Below, piece by piece: positions 8,195 through 17,416 of a stretch of DNA of 64,000 nt (within the stretch, counting starts at the first letter, position 1; the number at the start of each line of letters is the position of its first letter). A model generated the notes under the pieces. It was not told the DNA's origin, did not search any database, and worked only from the letters and a program-made list of their open reading frames with translations. The position numbers and the translations under genes are program-made. Source of the DNA: Hahella chejuensis KCTC 2396 (GTDB lineage Bacteria > Pseudomonadota > Gammaproteobacteria > Pseudomonadales > Oleiphilaceae); the NCBI RefSeq assembly GCF_000012985.1, contig NC_007645.1, positions 2,324,501 through 2,388,500 of the forward strand, given 5' to 3'.

Positions 8195-8602
8195 ATGAGA
8201 AAAGACAGTCGTTTATCCCGAGTGTTGCACGTGCTGATTCACCTGGCCGCCAGCGACAAACCTATGACCTCCGGGCAGATTGCTGAGATGCTGTCGACCA
8301 ACCCGGTCGTGGTGCGCCGCACCATGGGTATGTTGCGAGTGCAGGGATATGTTGACTCCGCCAAAGGCCACAGCGGCGGCTGGACGTTGATTAAACCGCT
8401 GAACGAAATCACCTTACTTGACGTGCATAATGCGCTTGGCGGGCCGACCCTGTTTACGCTGGGTCTCACCGACGAACACTCAAATTGCTTTATTGAAAGG
8501 GCCATCAATGAAGCGCTAAAAACCGCCATGGACGACGCGGAAAAGAAACTACTGAGTCGATTTGGCGAGATTACGCTGGATATCCTGGCGAAGCGTTCTT
8601 GA
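8195..8602 (+). CDS. Rrf2-family transcriptional regulator
   Basis: 135 residues from the ATG at 8195 (MRKDSRLSRVLHVLIHLA), the usual start for this family; an upstream GTG at 8159 is less likely. The winged helix covers residues 1-70, with the recognition helix near TNPVVVRRTMGMLR and the wing GYVDSAKGHSGGW. The three closely spaced Cys that bind an Fe-S cluster in IscR and NsrR are absent; only one Cys occurs (NCFIERA), so this belongs to the cluster-less YwnA-like group. It probably controls the divergent methyltransferase gene and itself. Confidence 0.85.
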   Translation: MRKDSRLSRVLHVLIHLAASDKPMTSGQIAEMLSTNPVVVRRTMGMLRVQGYVDSAKGHSGGWTLIKPLNEITLLDVHNALGGPTLFTLGLTDEHSNCFIERAINEALKTAMDDAEKKLLSRFGEITLDILAKRS

Positions 8603-8634
8603 TGGAGAAATAGAGATTGAAGCATGTTAATAAT

Positions 8635-8654
8635 CAGGCGCATTCATGCGCCTG
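8635..8654 (+). terminator. Hairpin after the Rrf2-family gene
   Basis: CAGGCGCAT and ATGCGCCTG form a perfect 9-bp stem with a 2-base centre, 33 bp after the stop codon. There is no T-tract, so this may be a weak terminator or a 3'-end-protecting hairpin. Confidence 0.45.
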
Positions 8655-8683
8655 CGCGACGGCTAGCCGCGGGAGGCAGGGTT

Positions 8684-8726
8684 GCAGACAAATAGAAGGA
8701 AGCTCTTTGCCTGCCTGATTAATAGT
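8684..8726 (+). repeat. Dispersed 43-bp hairpin repeat, copy 1
   Basis: This element matches 58080-58122 at 39 of 43 positions, in the same orientation. The first 31 bases fold into a stem of about 10 bp (GCAGACAAAT against CTTTGCCTGC with two mismatches) with the purine loop AGAAGGAAGCT; an unpaired tail CTGATTAATAGT follows. It lies between two convergent genes. Confidence 0.75.
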
Positions 8727-8789
8727 TAAAAAATAACTTGGCCTTCTGAGCATCCTCTATTCGTTTTCCGCCTCTAATTATAGTGGCGT

Positions 8790-10178
8790 CTAAATAATCC
8801 TCGAAAACCCCTGCTGCGCCTGTGCCCGGTAGCGATCGAACACTTTGCAGACGCCGCGGATCAGTAGTCTTCCTGTTGGATTGACGTGCATGCCGTTGCG
8901 GGTGAAGGTGACCAGTCCGTCTTCCTCCATGTCCTGCAAGATGTTTAATTCTCCGTGGAAATACTGGGCGAAATCGATATTGAACAGGGCTTCGATACGG
9001 CGGTAGTCGATTTTGAAGTTGCAGATCAGTTCGACAATGACTTTGCGGCGGATGACGTCGTCATCATTCAATTGTACGCCTTTGATGATCGGAAGCCGGT
9101 TCTCGGCCATGGCCGTTTCGTAGCTTTCCTGATCATAGCAGTTCTGGTAATAGCAACGATCCAGCATGCTGATGCTGGAGGCGCCCATCGCGATGAGGTC
9201 GCAGTCGCCATGAGTGGTGTAGCCTTGGAAGTTGCGATGCAGCTCTCCCTTCTCTTGGGCGATGGATAGCTCATCGCCTGGCTTGGCGAAGTGGTCCATA
9301 CCGATAAACCGGTAGTCCGCCGCGATCAGCTGGTCGACGGATTGCTGCAAGATAGTGAGTTTATCTTCCGGGCGCGGCAGATCTTCATCGCGAATGCGTC
9401 GCTGCGGCATAAAGCGTTGCGGCATGTGGGCGTAGTTGAACACCGACAGTCGGTCCGGGGCGAAATCGATGATGGTGTCTACGGTTTTTCTGAACGAGTC
9501 TGGCGTTTGCAGGGGCAGACCGTAGATCAAATCAATGTTAATGGAACGGAAACCCAGCTCCCGGGCCTTGTGTAGTACGCCCAGAGTCAGTTCCTCGCTT
9601 TGAATCCGGTTCACTGCTTTCTGTACGGCGGGATTGAAGTCCTGCACGCCAAGGCTGATTCGGTTAAAACCGATCTCACGCAGTGTGGTCAGCGTTTCGT
9701 CGTCAGCTTCCCGAGGGTCGATTTCAATGGAATAGTCGCCTTGATCATTGTCCATAAAGCGAAAGTGAGTGCGCAGTTCATTCATCAGGTCCCGCATCTG
9801 CTGCGGCGCCAGAAACGTCGGCGTGCCGCCGCCCCAATGCAGTTGCTCCACCAGCCGGTCCGCGCCGAAAAGCTCGCTTTGCAGGGCGATTTCGCGATAC
9901 AGGGCGTTGAGATAGGGGATCGCTTTTTCCCGTCGTTTGGTGATGATTTTGTTACAGGCGCAGTAGTAACAAAGGCGCGCGCAGAAGGGGATGTGCAGAT
10001 ACAGTGATAAAGAGCGGTTTGTCGCCCGGCTGGCCGCGGCCGCTTCATGAACGGCGGTAATGGGGAAATCGTTCTGGAACTCTACGGCGGTGGGGTAGGA
10101 GGTGTACCGAGGGCCCTGCAAATCGTATTTGCGGATGAGATTCTCGTTCCAGTAAATATTTTTCACAACGGCGCTCAC
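8790..10178 (-). CDS. hemN: Oxygen-independent coproporphyrinogen III oxidase
   Basis: 462 residues, the usual length for HemN. This radical-SAM enzyme decarboxylates coproporphyrinogen III to protoporphyrinogen IX without oxygen. The cluster ligands are in HIPFCARLCYYCACNK (Cys 66, 70 and 73, with Cys 75 also conserved), preceded by the RYTSYPTA segment typical of HemN. A GGGTP segment near residue 115 contacts AdoMet. The start is a GTG. The gene sits last after the cbb3 assembly genes and has its own Anr/FNR-type promoter, which fits the need for heme when oxygen is low. Confidence 0.95.
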   Translation of the reverse strand: MSAVVKNIYWNENLIRKYDLQGPRYTSYPTAVEFQNDFPITAVHEAAAASRATNRSLSLYLHIPFCARLCYYCACNKIITKRREKAIPYLNALYREIALQSELFGADRLVEQLHWGGGTPTFLAPQQMRDLMNELRTHFRFMDNDQGDYSIEIDPREADDETLTTLREIGFNRISLGVQDFNPAVQKAVNRIQSEELTLGVLHKARELGFRSINIDLIYGLPLQTPDSFRKTVDTIIDFAPDRLSVFNYAHMPQRFMPQRRIRDEDLPRPEDKLTILQQSVDQLIAADYRFIGMDHFAKPGDELSIAQEKGELHRNFQGYTTHGDCDLIAMGASSISMLDRCYYQNCYDQESYETAMAENRLPIIKGVQLNDDDVIRRKVIVELICNFKIDYRRIEALFNIDFAQYFHGELNILQDMEEDGLVTFTRNGMHVNPTGRLLIRGVCKVFDRYRAQAQQGFSRII

Positions 10179-10204
10179 ACTTCTACCAAGGATAAGAAGC
10201 CGTC

Positions 10205-10246
10205 ATTGTATATCCGAGCCATTTAGTCGGGCTTGATATGGGTCAA
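10205..10246 (-). promoter_or_regulatory. hemN promoter with Anr/FNR box
   Basis: The box TTGATATGGGTCAA at 10233-10246 differs from the FNR/Anr consensus by one base. On the minus strand a TACAAT -10 element lies at 10210-10205, which would put the transcription start near 10198, about 41.5 bases from the box centre. That is the class II spacing for FNR-type activation. The box overlaps the stop codon of the upstream membrane-protein gene. Confidence 0.8.
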
Positions 10247-10974
10247 GGCCCGCTGTGGTGTGTGGACGAGGAGGCGTCGTGCTGATGCTCCATGCCTTGT
10301 CCTCCGAAGAGACCGGCGAAATGTACCGGCAGCGTCCAGAGGCCGAACAGAATAAGCAAGGCGCCGAACACGCGTCTGACTGATAAGTTACTCAGCCAGC
10401 GCCTGAGGTGATAAGCGAATAGTCCGGCGGCCAGCATGCTGGGGAGTGTGCCGAGGCCAAAGCAGAACATCAGCAACGCTGATAGCGAAGCGTCCGCATT
10501 TGACATCGACCAGGCGAGGGCGCTGTAAACCAGTCCGCAGGGCAGCCAGCCCCAGAGCAGTCCCAGCGCGAAACTGATATGCGGCCCCTGGCGTTCGCCA
10601 AGAGACTTACTTAAGGGGGAAATTCGGCTCCAGAGCCGCCCTCCGAGACGTTCGATATGGGTCAGGCCCATCCACCACTGGCCTACGTAAAGTCCCATCA
10701 GGATGATCATGACAGCTGCAAGGGTGCGTAACGCCACCAGCAATGTGTCGCTCAATGCCAGCGCTTCGCCCAGCAAGCCGGCGAATAGCCCGATCAGCGC
10801 ATAACTACTGAGGCGTCCGAAATTGAACAGGAACAGCCAGGAAGCTCGTGGCGAGCCGTCTCCGCCCTGGGCGAAGGACTGCGCGCCGGCGATGCCGCCG
10901 CACATGGCGATGCAGTGACCGCTGCCGAAAAGGCCGATCAGAAACGCGTTAGCGATCAGCAGAAGCTCATGCAT
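10243..10974 (-). CDS. TauE/SafE (DsbD_2)-type membrane protein of the cco cluster
   Basis: 243 residues with about six membrane segments. The first helix carries GSGHCIAMCGG, a Cys/His pattern common to this family, and a second WGWLPCGLVYSALAW sits in the middle; the C-terminus is His-rich (MEHQHDASSSTHHSGP) and could bind metal. Members of this group are regularly found behind ccoGHIS and are often named sulfite exporter, but copper or thiol handling for oxidase assembly is the better guess here. The start overlaps the end of ccoS by 8 bp, so the genes are coupled. Confidence 0.8.
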   Translation of the reverse strand: MHELLLIANAFLIGLFGSGHCIAMCGGIAGAQSFAQGGDGSPRASWLFLFNFGRLSSYALIGLFAGLLGEALALSDTLLVALRTLAAVMIILMGLYVGQWWMGLTHIERLGGRLWSRISPLSKSLGERQGPHISFALGLLWGWLPCGLVYSALAWSMSNADASLSALLMFCFGLGTLPSMLAAGLFAYHLRRWLSNLSVRRVFGALLILFGLWTLPVHFAGLFGGQGMEHQHDASSSTHHSGP

Positions 10975-11200
10975 CGTGGTTGCGTGGGGAGTCCTCGGAA
11001 GGCTTGGCGGACGTTTCCGGCTCGTCTTTCTTGTCTGTTTTGGCGCCGGGAATCATCTTTTCGTCGTCATCGAACAGGATGCTGTGCGCCGGACCTTCCA
11101 GGTCATCGTACTGGCCGGAGCGCACGGCCCAACGAAATATAATGACGGCGACGGTGATGAGCGCGATAGAGAGAGGAATCAGGACGAACAGTATCTGCAT
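10967..11200 (-). CDS. ccoS: Cbb3 oxidase maturation protein CcoS
   Basis: 77 residues: one N-terminal membrane helix (ILFVLIPLSIALITVAVIIF), then the hallmark FRWAVRSGQYDDLEGPAH and an acidic, charged tail. CcoS is needed to put heme and copper into CcoN. It follows ccoI by 9 bp and overlaps the next gene by 8 bp. Confidence 0.93.
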   Translation of the reverse strand: MQILFVLIPLSIALITVAVIIFRWAVRSGQYDDLEGPAHSILFDDDEKMIPGAKTDKKDEPETSAKPSEDSPRNHDA

Positions 11201-11209
11201 AGCGGGGCC

Positions 11210-13651
11210 CTATGGCTTTTGGACGCCGGACAGTCTAAGAGCGTTGAGCACAACAATCAATGAACTGACCGACATGCCGATAGCGGCGGCGTAGGGGGGC
11301 ACATAACCGGCGGCGGCCAGCGGCAGGGCGAGCAGGTTATAACTGACCGCCCAGGACAGGTTCTGACGGATAATGCGATAAGCGTCCCGCGCTTTCTTGA
11401 CGCCGAATGCGAAAGTGCGCAGATCGCCGTTGAGGATAACCGCATCGGCGCGCACCTGGGTAAGGTCCGTCGCATTGTTCATCGCCACCGCCAGGTGCGC
11501 TCCCGCCATAACGGGGACATCATTCACGCCGTCTCCGACCATGACAACAGTATCGCCTTCTTGCTGCCACTGCTTCACACGCTCCAGCTTGCCTTCCGGC
11601 GAACAGGATTTTTCGGTATCGGTCACCGCCAGCGCCGACGCAATGGTCTCGACGGCGGCGGAACTGTCGCCGGATAAAATGGCGGTGCGCAAACCCTGTT
11701 CCTGCTGCAACTGTCGCAGTGCTTCTTTCGCGGACGGGCGCAGACTGTCGGTAAGATAGAACAGCGCCAGAAGCTGTTTCTCATCCGCCAACGCCACAGT
11801 CTGGTAATTCTCTGGCGCCACGTTCTGGGATTGCGGCAATTTTTCGATGGCGAACTTCAAGCTGCCCAAGCGGAAACGGGAACCGTTATGCTCTCCCTCA
11901 ACACCTTGCCCGGTATGGTTGCGAATCTGTTGCGCCGGTTCCTGAGCATATCCCTGGAAGGCTTTGGCGATGGGGTGAGGGTTATCCCATTCCAGTGATC
12001 CGGCGAGGGCGAGAAGTTCCGCGTCGGAATAGCTTGAGCGGTTATCAATTTTCACCAGATTCAGTTCGCCCTGGGTCAGGGTGCCGGTTTTGTCGAACAC
12101 GATTCGTGAAGCGCGAGCCAAAGTCTCCAGCGCATGGCCCCGGGTGATGATCAATCCGGACTGCCGTAACGCCGTGGTGGCGGTGGTGAGCGCTGTGGGC
12201 GTCGCCAGCGACAATGCGCAGGGGCAGGTGACGACCAGCACCGACAGCGTAATGGCGAAAGCGTGAGCGGGATCAATGCGCCACCAGATGAAACCGACAA
12301 TCGCCGCTGTTAGCAGCACCCCGGCGACAAAGTAACTGGCGACTTTGTCCGCCATGGCGCTGAGCTGCGGGCGTTCCTGCAAAGCCCTTTCCACCAGTCT
12401 ATTAATGGTGGAAAGGTGGGAGTCCTGATCGAGGGCGGTGACCCGCACCACCAGCGAGTTGTCAATGTTGACGCTGCCGCTGAGCACTGCGTCTCCTGTG
12501 CAACGGGGGCGCGGCATGAACTCTCCGGTCAATGCGGCTTCATTGACGGAGGACTCGCCTTGCACGATCTCTCCGTCAACCGGGATCAGGTCGCCCGCTT
12601 TAAACAATATCAGGTCGCCGACGCGAATATCCCGTAATGGCGTCAGTTGCGCTCTTGTCAGATCGATTTGACTACCCTGCGCGCCCTGACTGGGCAGTAA
12701 ATCCACAAACTGCGGCGCCTTTTGCTTGAGGCGGGCGTTGGATTGGGCGGCGGACATGCGCGCGCGGCTTTCCAAATACCGGCCCAGCAGCAGGAAGAAG
12801 GTAAACATACAGACTGAGTCGAAGTAGACCTCCGGCCCACCGCGGAAAGTGATCCAGGCGCTGGCGGCGAAGGCGCCGCCGATCGCCAGGGAGACCGGAA
12901 CGTCCATGGTCAGGTGGCGTAATCTGATGTCCCGCAACGCCGCTTTAAAAAACGGGCGCGCTGAATACAGAATCACCGGCATGGCGACAATCAGGCTGAT
13001 GAAGCGGAACAAGTCGACGTATTCCGGAGTATCTTGCAGCAGGCCAAAATACATCGGCACCGCCAGCATCATATTTTGCATCATGCCTATGCCGGCGACG
13101 CCCAGGCGCACCAGCATGGTTTTTTGTTCGTCGGCGAGCCGCTTTTCCTCTTCCGTGGCGGAAAAGGGATAGCCGCGAAAGCCGATGGACTGCAATTGCA
13201 ATAACACTTCGCTGAGTGGCGTTGCGTCCTGTTTCCAGGTCAGAGCGGCGCGATGGTTACTTAGATTCACCCAGAACTCGTCAACGCCAGGCAACTTGCG
13301 CACGAACTGCTCCACCAGCCAGACGCAGGCGGCGCAGGTAATACCTTCGAGAGACAGGGACAGGCTGCGTTTACCGTCGGAAGTGGGTTGCGTGGCGACA
13401 GAGGAAAGCACGTCGTCTCTGTCGTACAACGCGTACTTGGAGCGATCCAGACTGGAGATGGGCTCTGGCGCTTCCAGTCGGTTGTCCCGGAAGCGGTAAA
13501 ACTGTTGCAGCCCGTCATTGTGGATCAGGTTAGCGACCGCCTGGCAGCCGCGGCAGCACACTGCATACTCTTCGCCGCCTACATTGATATTCAGATTGAG
13601 AGAGGCGGGAACCGGGTTACTGCAGTGATAGCACTTTTCGGCTTCACTCAT
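11210..13651 (-). CDS. ccoI: Copper-transporting P1B-type ATPase CcoI
   Basis: 813 residues. The N-terminus has a Cys-rich metal region (CYHCSNP and CCRGC) and one heavy-metal-associated domain with GITCAAC near residues 103-109. Then come the membrane segments with the CPC copper motif (VVTCPCALSLATP), the phosphorylation site DKTGTLT, the HP dipeptide (DNPHPIAKA) and the hinge GDGVNDVPVM. CcoI/FixI exports copper across the inner membrane for the CuB centre of the cbb3 oxidase. The start overlaps the end of ccoH by 8 bp. Confidence 0.95.
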   Translation of the reverse strand: MSEAEKCYHCSNPVPASLNLNINVGGEEYAVCCRGCQAVANLIHNDGLQQFYRFRDNRLEAPEPISSLDRSKYALYDRDDVLSSVATQPTSDGKRSLSLSLEGITCAACVWLVEQFVRKLPGVDEFWVNLSNHRAALTWKQDATPLSEVLLQLQSIGFRGYPFSATEEEKRLADEQKTMLVRLGVAGIGMMQNMMLAVPMYFGLLQDTPEYVDLFRFISLIVAMPVILYSARPFFKAALRDIRLRHLTMDVPVSLAIGGAFAASAWITFRGGPEVYFDSVCMFTFFLLLGRYLESRARMSAAQSNARLKQKAPQFVDLLPSQGAQGSQIDLTRAQLTPLRDIRVGDLILFKAGDLIPVDGEIVQGESSVNEAALTGEFMPRPRCTGDAVLSGSVNIDNSLVVRVTALDQDSHLSTINRLVERALQERPQLSAMADKVASYFVAGVLLTAAIVGFIWWRIDPAHAFAITLSVLVVTCPCALSLATPTALTTATTALRQSGLIITRGHALETLARASRIVFDKTGTLTQGELNLVKIDNRSSYSDAELLALAGSLEWDNPHPIAKAFQGYAQEPAQQIRNHTGQGVEGEHNGSRFRLGSLKFAIEKLPQSQNVAPENYQTVALADEKQLLALFYLTDSLRPSAKEALRQLQQEQGLRTAILSGDSSAAVETIASALAVTDTEKSCSPEGKLERVKQWQQEGDTVVMVGDGVNDVPVMAGAHLAVAMNNATDLTQVRADAVILNGDLRTFAFGVKKARDAYRIIRQNLSWAVSYNLLALPLAAAGYVPPYAAAIGMSVSSLIVVLNALRLSGVQKP

Positions 13652-14174
13652 TCTCAGTCGGCACAGCCGGGCTCAGCGTGATTTTGGCGTCAGTGGGAAG
13701 CCAGCTTTCACCTTTCAGGCGCCAGGTTCCGTCAGCGTCGGACAGTTGAATGTAACGTCTACCTTCGATTGGGCTGGGCATAATGCCGTAATAACCGTCT
13801 TCCTGTGCAATCAGGGCGACTTTGTAGTCATGCTCCGCCAAAGTAGGGTGAATGAACTGAATGTTCAGACGCTCAGCTTTCTTGATGGGAATTCCAGACG
13901 TCAACATCAGCTTTATGCGGCCTTCTTCATCAATGCGGGTCTGCGCGGAAAGGCCATAGTTTTGCGCGATGCGATCCTTGGCCAACTCCTGGTTGATCGC
14001 CAGACCGTCCTTGTAATAATCGTCTTTAACCAGCGTATCTTTGCCCTGTACGGCGAGGGTGACCATTAAAATACTGAACAAGACGGAGGAGGCGGGCAGG
14101 CCGATCAGCAACCATACCCACTTTTCTTTGTACCAAGGCAAACTAATACCAGCCGACATAGTAGAACCACTCAT
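13644..14174 (-). CDS. ccoH: Cbb3 oxidase assembly protein CcoH/FixH
   Basis: 176 residues with one N-terminal membrane helix (WVWLLIGLPASSVLFSILMV) followed by a periplasmic domain that includes KDDYYKDGLAINQEL, a conserved FixH block. CcoH associates with the oxidase and with CcoI during assembly. Its ATG overlaps the ccoG stop by one base (TAATG). Confidence 0.9.
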   Translation of the reverse strand: MSGSTMSAGISLPWYKEKWVWLLIGLPASSVLFSILMVTLAVQGKDTLVKDDYYKDGLAINQELAKDRIAQNYGLSAQTRIDEEGRIKLMLTSGIPIKKAERLNIQFIHPTLAEHDYKVALIAQEDGYYGIMPSPIEGRRYIQLSDADGTWRLKGESWLPTDAKITLSPAVPTENE

Positions 14175-15607
14175 TAGAATTTAACCGGCGCCGGGCCAAG
14201 GAAACGACTTTCGGATTCGATCTTCACGGAAGCGTCGTCAACGGCCTGGGCTTTAAATACGATATCATGATTACGCTCTGTCAGCGCACTGGGTTTAGCC
14301 TCAACCGCCATAGGGATGGAGCGTACTTCAGATGGCTCCAGCGTAAATTCGCTATTGCCGGAGATGCTGACGCCGTCCATTCCCGCTACAGTGATGACGA
14401 ACGTGCGCACCTGGTCGGACATATTCATCAGTTGCAGGGTGTAGGCGTTTTCTATGTAGCCTTTGGCGTTGGTCTGGAACAGCGCGCCCCGGTCGCGAAT
14501 GACATCCAGCTCAACGGGAAGGCGCGTTCCCAGTTTGAAGGCGAACGCAGACATCATGATAACCAGGGCCAGACCATAACCGAAGGTGCGTGGACGCAGC
14601 AATTTAGAGTCTTTGCCTTCCAGTTTTTGTTCTGTGGTATAGCTGATCAGGCCTTTGGGGTATTCCATTTTTTCCATGACGGAATCACAGGCGTCAATAC
14701 ATAGAGCGCAACCTATGCACTCATACTGGAGACCGTCCCGGATATCGATGCCGGTCGGGCATACCTGCACGCACATGCCGCAATCCACGCAATCGCCGAG
14801 GCCGATTTCCTTCGGGTCCGCAGAGCGCTTACGGCTTCCGCGAGGCTCGCCGCGATTGGGGTCATAGGAGACAACCAGGGTGTCCCTGTCAAACATGACC
14901 GATTGGAAACGAGCGTAGGGGCACATATACAGGCATACCTGCTCACGCATCCAGCCAGCGTTGATGTAGGTGGCCAGGGTAAAGAAACCAATCCAGAAAT
15001 ACGCCCAGCCGGAGCTGATATCAAAGGTGAAGAAGTCAGGAACCAGCTCGCGGATAGGGTAGAAATACCCCACGAAGGTCAGACCTGTGGCGAAGGCTAC
15101 GAATAACCAGGAGGCGTGTTTGGCCGCCTTTTTCAGCGCCTTTTGCTTGTTCATGGCGGCCTGATCCAGCTTCATGCGCTGATTTCTGCTGCCTTCAATG
15201 CGTTCTTCCAGCCACATGAAGATGAACGTCCAGACTGTTTGCGGGCAGGTATAGCCGCACCAGACCCGTCCGAACAGAGTGGTGATGAAGAATAGCCCGA
15301 AGGCGCAGATAATCAGCAACCAGGACAGCAGCACAAAGTCCTGGGGCCAGAAGATGGCGCCGAATATGTGGAACTTGCGGTTCGGCAAATCGAACAGCAC
15401 CAGTTGCTGCCCGTCTACGCTGATCCAGCAAAACAGGAAGTACATTCCCATCAGGAACCAGAGTGAAAAGGAGCGCACTTTCTGGAAGACGCCGGTAATT
15501 TCCTTGACGTAAATCTTTTTGCGGGCTTCGTAAAGTTCGACCGTTTTGACTTTCGCGGTGGAGGGGTCTTGCGGGTCGATGTTTTGGACCGGGATCTTAG
15601 TACTCAT
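14174..15607 (-). CDS. ccoG: Cbb3 assembly iron-sulfur protein CcoG/FixG
   Basis: About 477 residues from the ATG at 15607, which has GGA seven bases upstream; a TTG at 15619 adds only four residues. Several membrane helices are followed by two ferredoxin-type [4Fe-4S] motifs (CVDCGMCVQVCP and CIGCALCIDAC) and a C-terminal Ig-like domain. CcoG is a Cu(II) reductase that supports copper supply to the oxidase. A terminator-like hairpin lies between this gene and ccoP. Confidence 0.94.
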   Translation of the reverse strand: MSTKIPVQNIDPQDPSTAKVKTVELYEARKKIYVKEITGVFQKVRSFSLWFLMGMYFLFCWISVDGQQLVLFDLPNRKFHIFGAIFWPQDFVLLSWLLIICAFGLFFITTLFGRVWCGYTCPQTVWTFIFMWLEERIEGSRNQRMKLDQAAMNKQKALKKAAKHASWLFVAFATGLTFVGYFYPIRELVPDFFTFDISSGWAYFWIGFFTLATYINAGWMREQVCLYMCPYARFQSVMFDRDTLVVSYDPNRGEPRGSRKRSADPKEIGLGDCVDCGMCVQVCPTGIDIRDGLQYECIGCALCIDACDSVMEKMEYPKGLISYTTEQKLEGKDSKLLRPRTFGYGLALVIMMSAFAFKLGTRLPVELDVIRDRGALFQTNAKGYIENAYTLQLMNMSDQVRTFVITVAGMDGVSISGNSEFTLEPSEVRSIPMAVEAKPSALTERNHDIVFKAQAVDDASVKIESESRFLGPAPVKF

Positions 15608-15679
15608 GATGCTGTCCAAGGTTTAATCACTTTAGCTTTGTTCAAACGACAGATGAGCAAAGCTAATGAGACTAAAACC

Positions 15680-15707
15680 GCCGGAGCCCCGTAGCGCGGG
15701 CTCCGGC
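15680..15707 (-). terminator. Terminator-like hairpin between ccoP and ccoG
   Basis: GCCGGAGCCC at 15680-15689 and GGGCTCCGGC at 15698-15707 form a perfect 10-bp GC-rich stem with an 8-base loop. Read on the minus strand it is followed by GGTTTTAG. It begins 10 bp after the ccoP stop, so it should end or attenuate the structural-gene transcript before the assembly genes. Confidence 0.75.
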
Positions 15708-15717
15708 ATCGCAACAC

Positions 15718-16611
15718 TTACTGATGAGACAGGGAATAGATGTATGCGGCCAGCAGGTGAATACGCTCTTCACCCAATTGATCCTTGAATGCTGGCATGA
15801 CGCCGCCTCTACCGTTGCGCACGGTGGCCTCTATGACCGACTGCGTGCCGCCATATAACCAAATGCCGTCAGTCAGGTTGGGCGCGCCCATATCATGGCT
15901 GCCTTTACCGCCTTCACCGTGGCAAACAACGCAGTTCGCAGTAAAGATTTCAGCGCCTTTAGCCGACATTGCCGCATCAACATCTTCTTGACCGCTCAGA
16001 GAGCGAACATAATGGGCGACTTGTTTAACGCCTTCTTCGCCAATCTCGTCTTTCCATGCGCGCATGGCTGAGCCGTTGCGACCGCCAGTGATAGTCTCTT
16101 TGATCTTCTCTGGCGAGCCGCCGTACAGCCAGTCGTTGTCCGTCAGGTTAGGGAAGCCCGTTGCGCCGTGTGCGGTGCTGCCGTGACAGACGGCGCAATT
16201 GTTGGCGAACAGGCGCTGACCGATTTTCATGGCGTTTTCATCTTTCGCCAATTCCTCGATGGGCGTGGCCGCCAGCTTGGCGAAAATAGGGGCGTAAGTT
16301 TCTTCCGCCTTTTTCACTTCCGCTTCCCACTGGTTTACGGAGGTCCAGCCAAAAAGGCCTTTGTAGCCGCCCAGACCAGGATAAACAACCAGATAAGCCA
16401 GCCCGAAGAAAATGGTTCCCATAAACAGAACCAGCCACCAGCGGGGCAGGGGATTATCATACTCTTCGATGCCGTCAAACGAGTGACCCATGGTCTGCTC
16501 GGTTTCGGTATCGAACTTCTGGCTTTTGCGGGTGATCCACAGCAACCAGGCGCAACCAAATATTGATCCCAGGACGATAAAAGATATCCATCCGGTCCAG
16601 AAACTAGTCAT
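15718..16611 (-). CDS. ccoP: Cbb3 cytochrome c oxidase subunit III (diheme cytochrome c)
   Basis: About 297 residues from the ATG at 16611 (MTSFWTGW); the longer open frame upstream overlaps ccoQ and is not typical. Two membrane helices near the N-terminus, with the NPLPRWWLVLFMGTIFF signature of CcoP, are followed by two class I cytochrome c domains with heme sites CAVCH and CVVCH, and a distal Met in each half. CcoP passes electrons to the CcoO/CcoN core. The start overlaps the ccoQ stop by 8 bp. Confidence 0.96.
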   Translation of the reverse strand: MTSFWTGWISFIVLGSIFGCAWLLWITRKSQKFDTETEQTMGHSFDGIEEYDNPLPRWWLVLFMGTIFFGLAYLVVYPGLGGYKGLFGWTSVNQWEAEVKKAEETYAPIFAKLAATPIEELAKDENAMKIGQRLFANNCAVCHGSTAHGATGFPNLTDNDWLYGGSPEKIKETITGGRNGSAMRAWKDEIGEEGVKQVAHYVRSLSGQEDVDAAMSAKGAEIFTANCVVCHGEGGKGSHDMGAPNLTDGIWLYGGTQSVIEATVRNGRGGVMPAFKDQLGEERIHLLAAYIYSLSHQ

Positions 16612-16789
16612 GTTTTTTAGTCTCCGCTTCGCGTACTGACTTAGCGTCCGCTTCGTCATCTTCAAAGGGCAGGTTCGCAGCTTCGTCAAACGTCTTCTTC
16701 TGTTTGGAGCTGTAAGCCCATACCACTAGGCCGATGAACGCCGCCATGATGAACAGGGTGGCTAACCCGCGGACAGTATTAATATCCAT
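16604..16789 (-). CDS. ccoQ: Cbb3 oxidase small subunit CcoQ
   Basis: 61 residues: one membrane helix (ATLFIMAAFIGLVVWAYSS), then KKTFDEAANLPFEDD, the conserved CcoQ tail. It stabilises the assembled oxidase. Located 5 bp after ccoO. Confidence 0.92.
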   Translation of the reverse strand: MDINTVRGLATLFIMAAFIGLVVWAYSSKQKKTFDEAANLPFEDDEADAKSVREAETKKHD

Positions 16790-16794
16790 TGAAC

Positions 16795-17397
16795 TTACCG
16801 TTTGATTGCTGTGCCCAGTTGCTGCAGGTAGGCAACCAGGGCTTCAATCTCATACTTGCCTTCAACCATTTCCGCTGCGCCGTCGATGTCCTCTTGGGTA
16901 TAAGGTACGCCGACTTTGCTGAGAGCGTTCAGTTTGGCTGCAGTCTTTGATGGGTCCACCTTGGTGGTGAACAGCCATGGGAAGGCAGGCATGTTGGATT
17001 CCGGAACCACGTCGCGGGGGTCATACAGGTGGGCCCGATGCCAGGCGTCGCTGTATTTTTCTCCTACGCGGGCCAAGTCTGGACCAGTACGCTTGGAGCC
17101 CCACAGGAAGGGGTGCTCATAAACGGATTCACCAGCGACAGAGTAGTGGCCATAGCGCTCGGTTTCCGCACGGAACGGACGAATCATCTGTGTATGGCAG
17201 ACGGTGCAGCCTTCACGAATATAAATGTCGCGTCCTTCCAACTGTAATGCGTTCAGCGGCTTGAGGCCTTTAACCGGTGTCGTCACTTCTTTGGTGAAGA
17301 ACAATGGTACGACTTCTACGAGTACACCGAAGCTGATTGCGACCACAATCAGAGGGATCATCAAGCCAAGGTTTTTCTCGACGACTTCATGATTCAT
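16795..17397 (-). CDS. ccoO: Cbb3 cytochrome c oxidase subunit II (monoheme cytochrome c)
   Basis: 200 residues with one N-terminal signal-anchor helix, and the heme site in [26 protein letters not shown] and the [14 protein letters not shown] segment match CcoO/FixO, and the later [11 protein letters not shown] supplies the heme Met ligand. It lies 19 bp after ccoN, in the same transcript. Confidence 0.96.
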   Translation of the reverse strand: MNHEVVEKNLGLMIPLIVVAISFGVLVEVVPLFFTKEVTTPVKGLKPLNALQLEGRDIYIREGCTVCHTQMIRPFRAETERYGHYSVAGESVYEHPFLWGSKRTGPDLARVGEKYSDAWHRAHLYDPRDVVPESNMPAFPWLFTTKVDPSKTAAKLNALSKVGVPYTQEDIDGAAEMVEGKYEIEALVAYLQQLGTAIKR

Positions 17398-17416
17398 CGA
17401 ATTCTCTCCCTCTCAG

